DNA from: Gammaproteobacteria bacterium Gsub
GTDB lineage: Bacteria > Pseudomonadota > Gammaproteobacteria > PS1 > Pseudothioglobaceae
Length of the DNA: 64,000 nucleotides
Assembly: GCA_002007405.1 (NCBI GenBank)
Contig: JYIN01000005.1
Coordinates: 1-64,000, forward strand
Reading direction: 5' to 3'
Positions 1-8,396 of the stretch are shown one piece after another. Position 1 is the first letter of the stretch, and every line of letters starts with the position of its first letter. The notes beneath the pieces were generated by a model. The model ran no database searches and was not told where the DNA came from. It saw nothing but the letters and a program-made list of their open reading frames with translations. A program made the translations under genes and the position numbers.

Positions 1-152
1 GACTCTGCCAAGTTAAATGTAACGGTTCCCATCTCTGGTAGAGGGTTAGTAATCGCAAGACTAGTAACCGAACTAAAACTTCCAGGACCCGCATTGGCTA
101 GCGACACAAACCCAATCATTGTAAATAATAATGTTTTTATTAAATGTTTCAT
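1..152 (-). CDS. Exported protein, 5' end only (cut by window edge)
   Basis: The reading frame starts at ATG 150-152 and runs off the left edge. An AAGGA ribosome binding site lies about 6 nt upstream. The N-terminus (MKHLIKTLLFTMIG, then FVSLANA) is a classical Sec signal peptide with likely cleavage after ANA. The mature part seen (GPGSFSSVTSLAITNPLPEM and on) is Ser/Thr-rich and lacks Cys, as in many secreted or surface proteins. The gene lies 35 nt downstream of another minus-strand ORF and may share its transcript. The family cannot be named from about 50 residues. Confidence 0.6.
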   Translation of the reverse strand, partial: MKHLIKTLLFTMIGFVSLANAGPGSFSSVTSLAITNPLPEMGTVTFNLAE

Positions 153-187
153 ATCAATTCCTTAGTTAATCTAATATTTTTATTCTG

Positions 188-727
188 TCACCTTATGCTA
201 AACAAAATACCGTCACTCTTATTGTTAGCAAAATCTATTTCTCCAGTTGGTATTTCCCCTGATAGTCTTCCTATAATAGGGTCAAAATTAAAACGACCTC
301 CAATCCCATTTGCCACTCTTACTCTGAAAATAAATTGCAGAACACTGCTATGAAATGGGGAGAATTTACCACCATTTGCAATATATCTCATATAAAACTT
401 TGCAATATATCTCATATGAAACCTATCGCCAGTATTAATCTCACCACCAACCACTTCCCACTTTGCATTTTGAATGGCTATTTCCCTATTATCAGCAGGG
501 TCAATAATACTGGTAACTGAGGTATCAAAATCATTAAAAGTCATACGAATATTATCCATGTTTTCACGAATCACACTAAAAGTGAATGAACCATTGTTAA
601 TGCCTCCTACCACTTCTGCCATCTCTACACTCACACCAATTTCATAAGTTTTACTAAGGCTGTCTTCTTCAACAGGTGTTAACTGAGTAAGGTCAGCAAT
701 TCCACCATTAGTATATATAAAAGCATT
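188..727 (-). CDS. Hypothetical protein, possibly frameshifted at its 5' end
   Basis: The open frame ends at 188-190. In-frame starts are ATG 727, GTG 634 and ATG 622; none has a good ribosome binding site. The frame stays open to a stop at 743-745. Around 711-730 a run of five T (minus strand) precedes a segment (NGGIADLTQLTPVEEDSLSK) that reads as good coding sequence, so a one-base slip may have cut this from a longer protein. Composition is polar, without Cys or a signal peptide. Residues MRYIAKF/MRYIANG come from a 24-bp tandem duplication. I do not recognise the family. Its position beside an exported protein suggests a surface-protein module or remnant. Confidence 0.4.
   Translation of the reverse strand, partial: NAFIYTNGGIADLTQLTPVEEDSLSKTYEIGVSVEMAEVVGGINNGSFTFSVIRENMDNIRMTFNDFDTSVTSIIDPADNREIAIQNAKWEVVGGEINTGDRFHMRYIAKFYMRYIANGGKFSPFHSSVLQFIFRVRVANGIGGRFNFDPIIGRLSGEIPTGEIDFANNKSDGILFSIR
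375..422 (-). repeat. 24-bp tandem duplication inside an ORF
   Basis: Two adjacent 24-bp units (375-398 and 399-422) are identical except for one base (tata versus tatg). The duplication is in frame and adds eight residues to the minus-strand protein. Confidence 0.9.
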
Positions 728-857
728 ACGCGCTGCAAAAATTACAAGGGATTGCGCACATCTAATTATGTATTATACTTTTCTCATATTTTTCTCATTG
801 TACCTGCAACTATCGCCCTAAAACCCACTTAAATCCTCACGGAAAAAGCCGTTCGGG

Positions 858-872
858 TAAGGTCTGACCTTA
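858..872. repeat. 15-bp near-perfect palindrome (TAAGGTC-T-GACCTTA)
   Basis: Two 7-bp arms flank a single central base, in the spacer between ftsQ and the accessory ORFs. A related half-site (AGGTCAGG) lies at about 906-913, at the ftsQ stop. It may be an operator or a REP-like element; nothing in the sequence decides between them. Confidence 0.5.
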
Positions 873-912
873 CAATATTATTTCTAATTTTTATCTGTTG
901 CTCCCAGTTAGG

Positions 913-1674
913 TCAGGGCATCTTTAATGCAAAGCCCTTAGGATAGCGCATATCAAAGGTCGCGTGTTTGATTTTTGAGTTTTTCTTACTTAATTTATTA
1001 TAGGCCTTGATAAATCTTTGTAGCCTTTGCTTTTGTTTTTGATAGCCCAGAACCACTTTAATATTGGGTTTGAATGTGAGTTGGTCAATATTTGTTTTAG
1101 AAAATTTAGTGATTTGTAGCGGGGCGGCGAGTGTTTGATAATGCTGATAATCTTTATAAAGTTTAGCAATTATGGCGCTATCTGCCTTTGAACGCGCTAT
1201 CGGGGCATTAGATTGTAGTATTTTTTGAGGCATAAATAAAACCCCTTGGGTGGAGATATAGCCCGTGCAATGAGGTCTATTTTCATTTTTGCAGTTTGTA
1301 TTTTGCCAGCGCATGGCGACTTTTCGTGCCTTAATCTTGATTTGAATGGCATTTAAAAATAGGCGCTTAATATCGGCTTTTTCTACCCAAGCCTGTTGTT
1401 CTAATGTTTGTTTAATCGCGCGTAAATCAAGCAGGTAGTTATTCTCAATTAAGGGCTGTATTCTGCTCATTAACACAGTTTTTTCAAGCACCGCTGTTGG
1501 CTCAATCTTCCAGTTGATATTCACTGCTGGGAATTTAATAAAATCGGATTTTAAAATAGACCAAATAATGGCGATTAGCCCCATCAAAATAAATAATACT
1601 TTGCCAATGAGCATAAGCCACTGATGCAGAGTTTTTTTACGCTTATTGTGTCGGACGGTGTTCTTACTACGCAT
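913..1674 (-). CDS. ftsQ: Cell division protein FtsQ
   Basis: FtsQ is a bitopic inner-membrane protein that links FtsB/FtsL to the early divisome. A basic cytoplasmic tail (about 1-20) is followed by a membrane segment (about 20-42, WLMLIGKVLFILMGLIAIIW). A POTRA-like stretch (about 48-115, with the typical 'QQAWVEKADIKR' segment) and a beta domain follow. The length of 253 aa is near the usual 250-280. Its start overlaps the ddl stop by 8 nt, so the two are translationally coupled. In most gammaproteobacteria ftsA and ftsZ follow directly; here the cluster ends and surface-protein ORFs come next. Confidence 0.9.
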   Translation of the reverse strand: MRSKNTVRHNKRKKTLHQWLMLIGKVLFILMGLIAIIWSILKSDFIKFPAVNINWKIEPTAVLEKTVLMSRIQPLIENNYLLDLRAIKQTLEQQAWVEKADIKRLFLNAIQIKIKARKVAMRWQNTNCKNENRPHCTGYISTQGVLFMPQKILQSNAPIARSKADSAIIAKLYKDYQHYQTLAAPLQITKFSKTNIDQLTFKPNIKVVLGYQKQKQRLQRFIKAYNKLSKKNSKIKHATFDMRYPKGFALKMP

Positions 1675-2545
1675 TTAAAATAGACAAAACTAGGGCATCA
1701 AAACTCAAACCAGCTGCTTTGGCCGCCATTGGTGCTAATGAATGTTGGGTCATCCCAGGGATGGTGTTAATTTCTAAAAGTTGTGGATTGTTGTCGCTGT
1801 CAATTATAAAATCAATCCGCCCCCAAGTTTTAGCACCCAGCACATTAAATGCTTTGAGTGCGATTTTTTGTAGTCGTTGTTCGCCAGCATCTGTTAGCCC
1901 ACAAGGGCAAAGATAGCGGGTTTTATCGCTGTGGTATTTTGATTCATAATCATAAAAACCTTGATTGGTAACGATTTTTATCGCTGGCAACGCTCCACCA
2001 TTTAGAATGGTAACACTATATTCCTCGCCCTCAATCCACTTTTCGATCAGCACTTGTGAGTCATATTGCCAAGCCAGTGCCAAAGCTTTGTCTAATTCTG
2101 CCAAATGCCTAACTTTGCTGATGCCGATGCTAGAACCTTCTAAAATCGGCTTAATTGCCCAAGGCAGGCTAAACTCAATTTTTGGAATCGAGTGCCCAAT
2201 ATTCGCCAACGCCCAAGGAGGGACCGGTAACCGATGCTGATTCCAGATGGTTTTGGTGGTGTCTTTGTTTATACACCGCTTGGAAGAACTTGAGTTTGAG
2301 CCTGTATAAGCAATATTGCGTTTTTCTAGTTGTTGCTGAATGGTGCCATCTTCGCCACCACGACCATGCAAAATAATAAAAGCACGGTCAAAATCGCGCG
2401 TCCAAAGCTCGGATAGATTATTACCACACCAATCAAATTTAAAGCAATCAACGGCCTGATTTTTTAAAGCACGATAGATGGCGTTGCCACCATCCAAAGA
2501 AACCGCCCTCTCAGCAGAATTACCCCCCATCAATACTGCAATCAT
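1667..2545 (-). CDS. ddl: D-alanine--D-alanine ligase
   Basis: ATP-grasp ligase that joins two D-alanines for the peptidoglycan pentapeptide. The N-terminus 'VLMGGNSAERAVSLDGG' is the family signature with the conserved Ser. 'ILHGRGGEDGTIQ', 'KPILEGSSIG' and the metal-binding 'LLEINTIPGMTQHS' near the C-terminus complete the active site. At 292 aa it is slightly shorter than E. coli DdlB. It overlaps murB by 4 nt and ftsQ by 8 nt. The dat gene at 39797 could help supply its D-Ala. Confidence 0.95.
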   Translation of the reverse strand: MIAVLMGGNSAERAVSLDGGNAIYRALKNQAVDCFKFDWCGNNLSELWTRDFDRAFIILHGRGGEDGTIQQQLEKRNIAYTGSNSSSSKRCINKDTTKTIWNQHRLPVPPWALANIGHSIPKIEFSLPWAIKPILEGSSIGISKVRHLAELDKALALAWQYDSQVLIEKWIEGEEYSVTILNGGALPAIKIVTNQGFYDYESKYHSDKTRYLCPCGLTDAGEQRLQKIALKAFNVLGAKTWGRIDFIIDSDNNPQLLEINTIPGMTQHSLAPMAAKAAGLSFDALVLSILNA

Positions 2546-3375
2546 ACAATCACTACTTCGGTTTCTAAATCAATGCTAAATTTTGCTTTGACGGTTTGCT
2601 GAATATGCAAAATCAATTTTTCAATATCTGTTGCACTGGCATTATTTTGGTTGATGATAAAATTGGCGTGTTTATTACAAACGCAAGCACCACCGATGCA
2701 AAAGCCAGATAAGTTTGCCCCTTCAATCAGTTTAGCAGCAAAATGGGGCTTTGGATTTTTAAACACACTACCACAATTTGCCTGCCCAATAGGTTGTGTT
2801 GCACGGCGTTTTGCCAGCAGAGTTTTGATGTCTTGCTGTTTTTGGGTTTGTCCAAATTTAAATGCGGCGGCGATGAAATATTCTCCCTCATTTTTGCCAT
2901 AAACTTGACGATAACCAACCTCAAAATCTTTCTTGTAGCGCTCAAATACCACACCTAATGCGTTGATTGTTGTAACTGATTTAACAAATTGCCAAATTTC
3001 AGCACCAAAAGCACCCGCATTCATCGCCAAAGCGCCGCCGACACTGCCTGGAATTGTGGATAAAAATTCCGCACCATGTAGCCCCTGCGATTCACAAAAC
3101 CGTGAAATCTTGGCTAAACTTGTACCCGTACCAGTATGGATTATGCCATCAAAAATATTAAGCCAATTAAGATTTTTAAGTGCAATTACCACACCTTTAA
3201 AACCACACTCACGCACCAACAAATTACTGCCCAGACCCAGCATTAAAATAGGTTTTTGATTGTGTTTTAAAAAATCAGCCAAATCATCAACCGTTTCAGG
3301 AACAAAAAAATCTTGCGCCAAGCCGCCTGCGCGTAGTGAGCAATGTTTGCTCATTGCCTCATTATGAGTAAGCAT
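2542..3375 (-). CDS. murB: UDP-N-acetylenolpyruvoylglucosamine reductase
   Basis: FAD- and NADPH-dependent reductase making UDP-MurNAc, the second committed step of peptidoglycan synthesis. The FAD-binding 'LGLGSNLLVRE' segment, 'STIPGSVGGALAMNAGAFG', 'CGSVFKNP' (catalytic Ser in SVFKNP) and the C-terminal 'ETEVVIV' are all present. At 277 aa it matches the shorter type II MurB rather than the ~340-aa E. coli form. It overlaps murC by 14 nt and ddl by 4 nt. Confidence 0.95.
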   Translation of the reverse strand: MLTHNEAMSKHCSLRAGGLAQDFFVPETVDDLADFLKHNQKPILMLGLGSNLLVRECGFKGVVIALKNLNWLNIFDGIIHTGTGTSLAKISRFCESQGLHGAEFLSTIPGSVGGALAMNAGAFGAEIWQFVKSVTTINALGVVFERYKKDFEVGYRQVYGKNEGEYFIAAAFKFGQTQKQQDIKTLLAKRRATQPIGQANCGSVFKNPKPHFAAKLIEGANLSGFCIGGACVCNKHANFIINQNNASATDIEKLILHIQQTVKAKFSIDLETEVVIV

Positions 3376-4768
3376 TTTTTAGTAATTCGGGCAGGCTGTG
3401 AATATCGCCAGCACCTAAAGTCAAAATAATATCATTTTTTTGCACAATGTTGGGCAACACCTTTAAAACTTCGTCGGTATTTTTAACCGCAACTACTTCT
3501 AATGACGAATGTTGGCGGATAGCAGATGCCAATGTAGCGGAGGTAATGTGGGCAATGGGGGGCTCGTTGGCGGGGTAGATATCTAACAAAATCAATCCCC
3601 CGGCTTTTGATAAAACTTGTACAAACTCGGCGAACAAATCCCGTGTGCGAGAGTGGCGATGTGGCTGGAAAATTACCAGCAAACGCCTATCAACATAGGT
3701 ATTTTGCAAACTCTCAAAAACTGCGGCAATTTCATTGGGATGATGTCCATAATCATCAAATAATGATACTTTGGTTTTTTCCACACCCAATATCCCATGA
3801 TAATCAAGACGGCGAGCAACGCCTGGGAAATTTTGCAGTGCAGTTTGAATAACCCCAATATCAACATTAAGCTCACGCGCCACCCCGATAGCCGCTAAGG
3901 TATTTAAGATATTGTGTTTGCCAATGAGATTGAGCATAATGGGAAATGGTTGCTGGTTTTTAATCACCACTTCAAAGTGCATTTGGCGCTCAATTTGGGT
4001 AATGTTACGCGCTTGGATATCAGCCCCATCTCTCAAGCCATAAGTAATCAAAGATCGGTGAATATGGCTTAGTATATCCCTCACCCCTAAATCATCATAA
4101 CATATAACACAAGCGCCGTAAAAAGGCAGGTTGGAAGTAAAATTAACAAATGCCTCGGTTAGTTTTTGGTAATTATTGTCATAGGTTGCCATGTGGTCTT
4201 GGTCAATATTGGTAATGACACCGAGCATTGGCTGTAAGTGCAGAAAAGACATATCAGATTCATCAGCCTCAGCGATTAAATAATCGCCCCCTCCCAGTTT
4301 TGCGTTAATGCCGCTGGAGTTTAGAATGCCACCAATAATATAGGTTGGGTCTAATTTAGCAACCGTGAGAATATGGGCAATCAAACTGGTGGTTGTGGTT
4401 TTGCCATGAGTGCCTGCCACCGCAATGCCAAACCTAAAACGCATAATTTCTGCCAACATTTCTGCTCTGGGAACGATAGGTATGCCTAGTTTTTTTGCTT
4501 CAACAAGCTCTGGATTGCTGGCATCAATAGCACTGGAAACAACCACAGCTTGTGCGCCAATGATATTATCAGGGTGATGTTGATGGCTAATTTTACAACC
4601 CAGATTTTGCAATCTTTGGGTGGTTACAAAGGCATCAATATCTGATCCTGAGACTTGATAATTAAGATTGTGTAATACCTCAGCAATACCACTCATGCCT
4701 GAGCCACCAATGCCAATAAAATGCAGTTTATGAATTTTAGAACGAAAAGCGATGTGTAGATTATTCAT
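3362..4768 (-). CDS. murC: UDP-N-acetylmuramate--L-alanine ligase
   Basis: Cytoplasmic Mur ligase adding L-Ala to UDP-MurNAc. The N-terminal Rossmann motif (FIGIGGSGMSGIAEVL), the ATP-binding P-loop (GTHGKTTTTSLIA), 'EADESD' and the C-terminal 'DDYGHHPNEI' and 'LTLGAGDIH' motifs are visible. The length of 468 aa is normal. murG and ftsW, usual upstream partners, are absent; ispF sits there instead and overlaps by 8 nt, so the ancestral mra/fts cluster has been broken up. Confidence 0.97.
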   Translation of the reverse strand: MNNLHIAFRSKIHKLHFIGIGGSGMSGIAEVLHNLNYQVSGSDIDAFVTTQRLQNLGCKISHQHHPDNIIGAQAVVVSSAIDASNPELVEAKKLGIPIVPRAEMLAEIMRFRFGIAVAGTHGKTTTTSLIAHILTVAKLDPTYIIGGILNSSGINAKLGGGDYLIAEADESDMSFLHLQPMLGVITNIDQDHMATYDNNYQKLTEAFVNFTSNLPFYGACVICYDDLGVRDILSHIHRSLITYGLRDGADIQARNITQIERQMHFEVVIKNQQPFPIMLNLIGKHNILNTLAAIGVARELNVDIGVIQTALQNFPGVARRLDYHGILGVEKTKVSLFDDYGHHPNEIAAVFESLQNTYVDRRLLVIFQPHRHSRTRDLFAEFVQVLSKAGGLILLDIYPANEPPIAHITSATLASAIRQHSSLEVVAVKNTDEVLKVLPNIVQKNDIILTLGAGDIHSLPELLKNAYS

Positions 4769-5240
4769 AACTTGAGACTGTAATTATACTCAAAACTTGA
4801 ACCCCTTCACCTTTGCCAAAAGCGCTCAGCCCCTCACCTGTGGTGGCTGTGATGCCAATATCGGTGACGGTGATATTGAGTAAATTGGCAATTGAGGTTT
4901 TTATTTCTTCAATCTTAGGCGATATTTTTGGCAACAAACACTCAATAGCAATGGCAACATGACTAATCTGCCAGCCGTGCAAATCACCCAGTGCAAGTTG
5001 TAAATATTGGGCACTATCAGTAACCCCGCGTTGGCAAAGTTCATCAGCCTTAGCGCCCAGTATGTTGTTGCCAGTGATGGACGAGATGGCATTTGTAAGT
5101 GCGTGCAAAACGACATCGGCATCACTATTGCCACGCAAACCTTGTGGATGGTCAAATTTCACACCACCTAAAATAAGGGTTTTGTTCCCCTTGCTTGCAA
5201 ATGCGTGCGAGTCTTGTCCTAATCCAGTTTTTATTTTCAT
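4761..5240 (-). CDS. ispF: 2-C-methyl-D-erythritol 2,4-cyclodiphosphate synthase
   Basis: Fifth enzyme of the non-mevalonate isoprenoid pathway; forms the cyclic diphosphate with loss of CMP. The metal-ligand motif 'GLGQDSHAF' at the N-terminus, 'GNSDADVVLHAL', and the C-terminal 'TATTGEGLSAFGKGEGV' are diagnostic. The length of 159 aa is typical. First gene of the minus-strand ispF-murC-murB-ddl-ftsQ run. ispD, its common partner, is not adjacent. Another pathway gene, ispH, lies at 61408. Confidence 0.97.
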   Translation of the reverse strand: MKIKTGLGQDSHAFASKGNKTLILGGVKFDHPQGLRGNSDADVVLHALTNAISSITGNNILGAKADELCQRGVTDSAQYLQLALGDLHGWQISHVAIAIECLLPKISPKIEEIKTSIANLLNITVTDIGITATTGEGLSAFGKGEGVQVLSIITVSSYE

Positions 5241-5314
5241 AGACGCTTGATTTTACCCTTGCTTAGAACTTGGCATAATTCAAACTTGCTATTTTTTCTA
5301 TTGGTTATTTAGTA

Positions 5315-8300
5315 ATGGCTGTATACTGGCAATCTATGAATAGGTTACTTATTTTTTTTGTTAAACAGAAAAAATTAGCGTTGGTTTTTACCTTGTTGGT
5401 TATCGTGGTGGGTTTGTTTTCTTTATCTAATATTCAAAGGGATCAATTTCCCGCAGTGGATTTTGAAGTGCTCACCGTTACTACCGCCTATCCGGGCGCC
5501 TCTCCTGAGGATGTTGAGCAAAATGTTACCAACCCAATAGAAGATGAATTAAAGACGGTCTCAGGGATTGAGGAGTTTAGTTCGATTTCTCGTGAGGCAG
5601 TGTCGAGTATTTTGGTAACACTTTCGCAAGATGTGAGTGATATTGAGGCGTTAAAACAAGAAGTTCGCAATGCCGTTGAGCGGGTCAAAGATTTTCCAAG
5701 AGAAGTGGTTGATCTGCCTCAGGTATTAGACCAAAAAAGCTCGCTTAGGAATATTTTAAAGGTTAATATTAGCAGTGAAACTCTGCCTTTTTCGGTGCTT
5801 AGAGACAGTACTGATGCGATTGCCAGAGAATTGGAATTGATTGAAGGCGTATCCGAGGTGGTTAAGGAGGGTTATTTAGACAGAGAAATTCAAATTAGGG
5901 TTAATGTTGATAAATTGTATCAACATAAATTATCTCTGCCCCAGGTTATTGAGGCGATTGAGGGGCGTAATCAGCGTTATACTGTAGGCAATAATAATGC
6001 TACGCTTGATGAAAAAATCATCGTGGTTCTGGCTAAATTTGATGCTGCACAGGCGGTTGGTGATGTGATTGTTAAATCAACTTTTGATGGTCCTGTGGTG
6101 CGTCTCAAAGATATTGCCCAAATTACCGATGGCAGTGTTGAGGAAAAATCTATTGTTCGCATTAACAGCACCAAGGCTTTTATTTTAAAAATTCGCAAAC
6201 AAGAACGCGCCGATATTATTGCCACAGTGGATTTAATTAAGGAAAAATTACAAGATCTACAGGCCAAAAAATACCAACAACTAAAGATTTTTTACTCTTC
6301 TGATTTGTCTCAATATGTGCGTAATCGCTTAAATATTGTTACCAATAATGGCTTGATTGGGCTAGTGTTGGTGTTGGTTGTATTGGGGATATTTTTGTCA
6401 TTGAAAACCGCATTTTGGGTGGCAATTAGTTTGCCTGTATCCCTACTGGGGGCAGTAGCACTGTTAGGGGTGGTGGGCGAGACAATTAACTTAGTGTCTT
6501 TGGCAGCTATGATTTTAGTGCTGGGGATTGTGGTTGATGACTCAATTATTATGGCAGAGAGCATTCATCATTTTAAACAACTGGGCGAGGACAAATATAG
6601 GGCGGCTGCACATGGTTTTAGGCGGGTTATCATGCCAGTAGTTACCACCATACTAACTACTATTTTGGCATTTTCATCAATGTTTTTAATGACTGGGACA
6701 ATGGGCAAATTTATCTATGTTATTCCCTTAGTGGTGATTTTTGCCTTAGGTCTTTCTTTTTTAGAGGTAACCGTTGCTTTGCCTGCACACCTCGCTGGCT
6801 TGAATGAAAAGCCCACTCCAAGTGGGTGGTTTAGTTATGTTGAGAATTGGTTTGTTGGATTTTTAAGCAAGGTTTTAAAAATGCGTTATTTTGTGGTGGC
6901 AATATTTGTGATTGTTTTGTTTTCTTCGGTGTATTTTGCCATGACTCAAATGCGTTTTACTCTTTTTCCTACAGTGGGCGCTGATGTTATTAACGCTAAG
7001 TTACAAATGCCAGCAGGCAGTTCGGTGCAACATACAGAAAAAATCAGCACTACAGCAGAAAAACTAATTACTGAGGTGGTCGGGCAGGATTTAGATTCAC
7101 TCACCAATAGTATTGGGCAAAATTTTACTTATGTGGCAGATTTTGATATTGATTTAGTGCCCTCTGGAGTGCGAAAACGCCAAGCCAAAACGCTATTGTT
7201 AGAATTAAAAGAGAGTGCCAAACAAATGCCCAAAAATCATAAACTCACCTTTTCAGTCCGTCGCCCAGGTCCACCACAGGGTAAGGATATTGAAATTTAT
7301 TTGATTGGTAGTGATGACGAACAACGCCAGGATGCGGCGAATGCTTTGGAGAAAATTTTATCTAATATAGAGGGCTTAGATGATATTGACCGCGATGATA
7401 AATTAGGAAAATCACGCATTGAGGTAGTGCTTGATTTTGAAAAAATGGCAAGATTAGAAGTTGATTTTTTAACTGTGAGTCGTTATCTAAAATCCGCTTT
7501 TACTGGCATTGATGTTACCAATATTCGCTATGGTGATACCGATGTTGACTTTCGTATTTATCTGGGCAATTTATCACAATCAGAGGATTTTATCACCACC
7601 CTTAAAATCAACAATAGAAGAGGGCAGCCAGTGCCACTTAAGCAATTTTCACATATTCGTCAAATCTCTGGAGAGCCCGATTTTAATCATTTTGATGGAC
7701 AGCGCTCAGTGATTATTAGTGGTAGCGTTGATGACCAAATAACCACCTCTCAAGAGGTTGTTAAAAAAGCCTTAAAACAACTAAACGCACAATCTTTATA
7801 CCCCAATATTCGCATCCTTAGCGAAGGCGGGGCGAAAGAGACACAGGAATCTATGAAAAGTCTTTTACAAGCCTTTATTATGGCAGTTTTTGTGATATTT
7901 TTATTGTTGATTTTGTTGTTTAATTCCTACACCCAGCCACTGCTGATAATCAGTGCCATTCCTTTTGCAATTGTTGGGGTTATTTGGGCATTTTTCCTCC
8001 ATGGCGAGCCGATTAGTTTTTTTGCCATGCTCGGCACTTTGGCGTTAATTGGGGTGATTGTCAATGATTCTTTGGTGATGGTGGCACATTTGAATTACCT
8101 ACAAAAAAAATTAGCCACCACTACTTCTATATTTGTATGGGTTGTGCAAGGTGCAAAAGATCGCCTGCGGGCAGTTATATTAACTTCACTAACGACTTTA
8201 GCAGGTGTTGTCCCTTTAGCATACGGGCTGGGCGGCAGTGATTTTATTCTTAAACCGATGGCATTGTCATTAGGCTACGGCTTGCTATTTGGCACCACAA

Positions 8301-8374
8301 TGACGCTGATATTACTGCCTTGTTTGTATTTGATGAATTATCAGTTTGTTAATTGGTTTAAATCAAAATTTTAG
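5315..8374 (+). CDS. RND-superfamily efflux permease (AcrB-like), orphan
   Basis: Twelve-helix inner-membrane pump of the AcrB type, 1019 aa. Repeated halves each have a helix followed by a large periplasmic loop. The TM4 motif 'GIVVDDSIIMAES' carries the proton-relay Asp pair near residues 407-408. In TM10 the corresponding 'GVIVNDSLVMV' lacks the Lys found in AcrB (K940), so proton coupling must differ. No membrane-fusion protein or TolC-like partner is adjacent. An alternative start is ATG 5336 (MNRLLIFF); neither start has a strong ribosome binding site. Substrate cannot be told from sequence. Confidence 0.9.
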   Translation: MAVYWQSMNRLLIFFVKQKKLALVFTLLVIVVGLFSLSNIQRDQFPAVDFEVLTVTTAYPGASPEDVEQNVTNPIEDELKTVSGIEEFSSISREAVSSILVTLSQDVSDIEALKQEVRNAVERVKDFPREVVDLPQVLDQKSSLRNILKVNISSETLPFSVLRDSTDAIARELELIEGVSEVVKEGYLDREIQIRVNVDKLYQHKLSLPQVIEAIEGRNQRYTVGNNNATLDEKIIVVLAKFDAAQAVGDVIVKSTFDGPVVRLKDIAQITDGSVEEKSIVRINSTKAFILKIRKQERADIIATVDLIKEKLQDLQAKKYQQLKIFYSSDLSQYVRNRLNIVTNNGLIGLVLVLVVLGIFLSLKTAFWVAISLPVSLLGAVALLGVVGETINLVSLAAMILVLGIVVDDSIIMAESIHHFKQLGEDKYRAAAHGFRRVIMPVVTTILTTILAFSSMFLMTGTMGKFIYVIPLVVIFALGLSFLEVTVALPAHLAGLNEKPTPSGWFSYVENWFVGFLSKVLKMRYFVVAIFVIVLFSSVYFAMTQMRFTLFPTVGADVINAKLQMPAGSSVQHTEKISTTAEKLITEVVGQDLDSLTNSIGQNFTYVADFDIDLVPSGVRKRQAKTLLLELKESAKQMPKNHKLTFSVRRPGPPQGKDIEIYLIGSDDEQRQDAANALEKILSNIEGLDDIDRDDKLGKSRIEVVLDFEKMARLEVDFLTVSRYLKSAFTGIDVTNIRYGDTDVDFRIYLGNLSQSEDFITTLKINNRRGQPVPLKQFSHIRQISGEPDFNHFDGQRSVIISGSVDDQITTSQEVVKKALKQLNAQSLYPNIRILSEGGAKETQESMKSLLQAFIMAVFVIFLLLILLFNSYTQPLLIISAIPFAIVGVIWAFFLHGEPISFFAMLGTLALIGVIVNDSLVMVAHLNYLQKKLATTTSIFVWVVQGAKDRLRAVILTSLTTLAGVVPLAYGLGGSDFILKPMALSLGYGLLFGTTMTLILLPCLYLMNYQFVNWFKSKF

Positions 8375-8396
8375 TTTAATAGGGTATATTGGCCGA

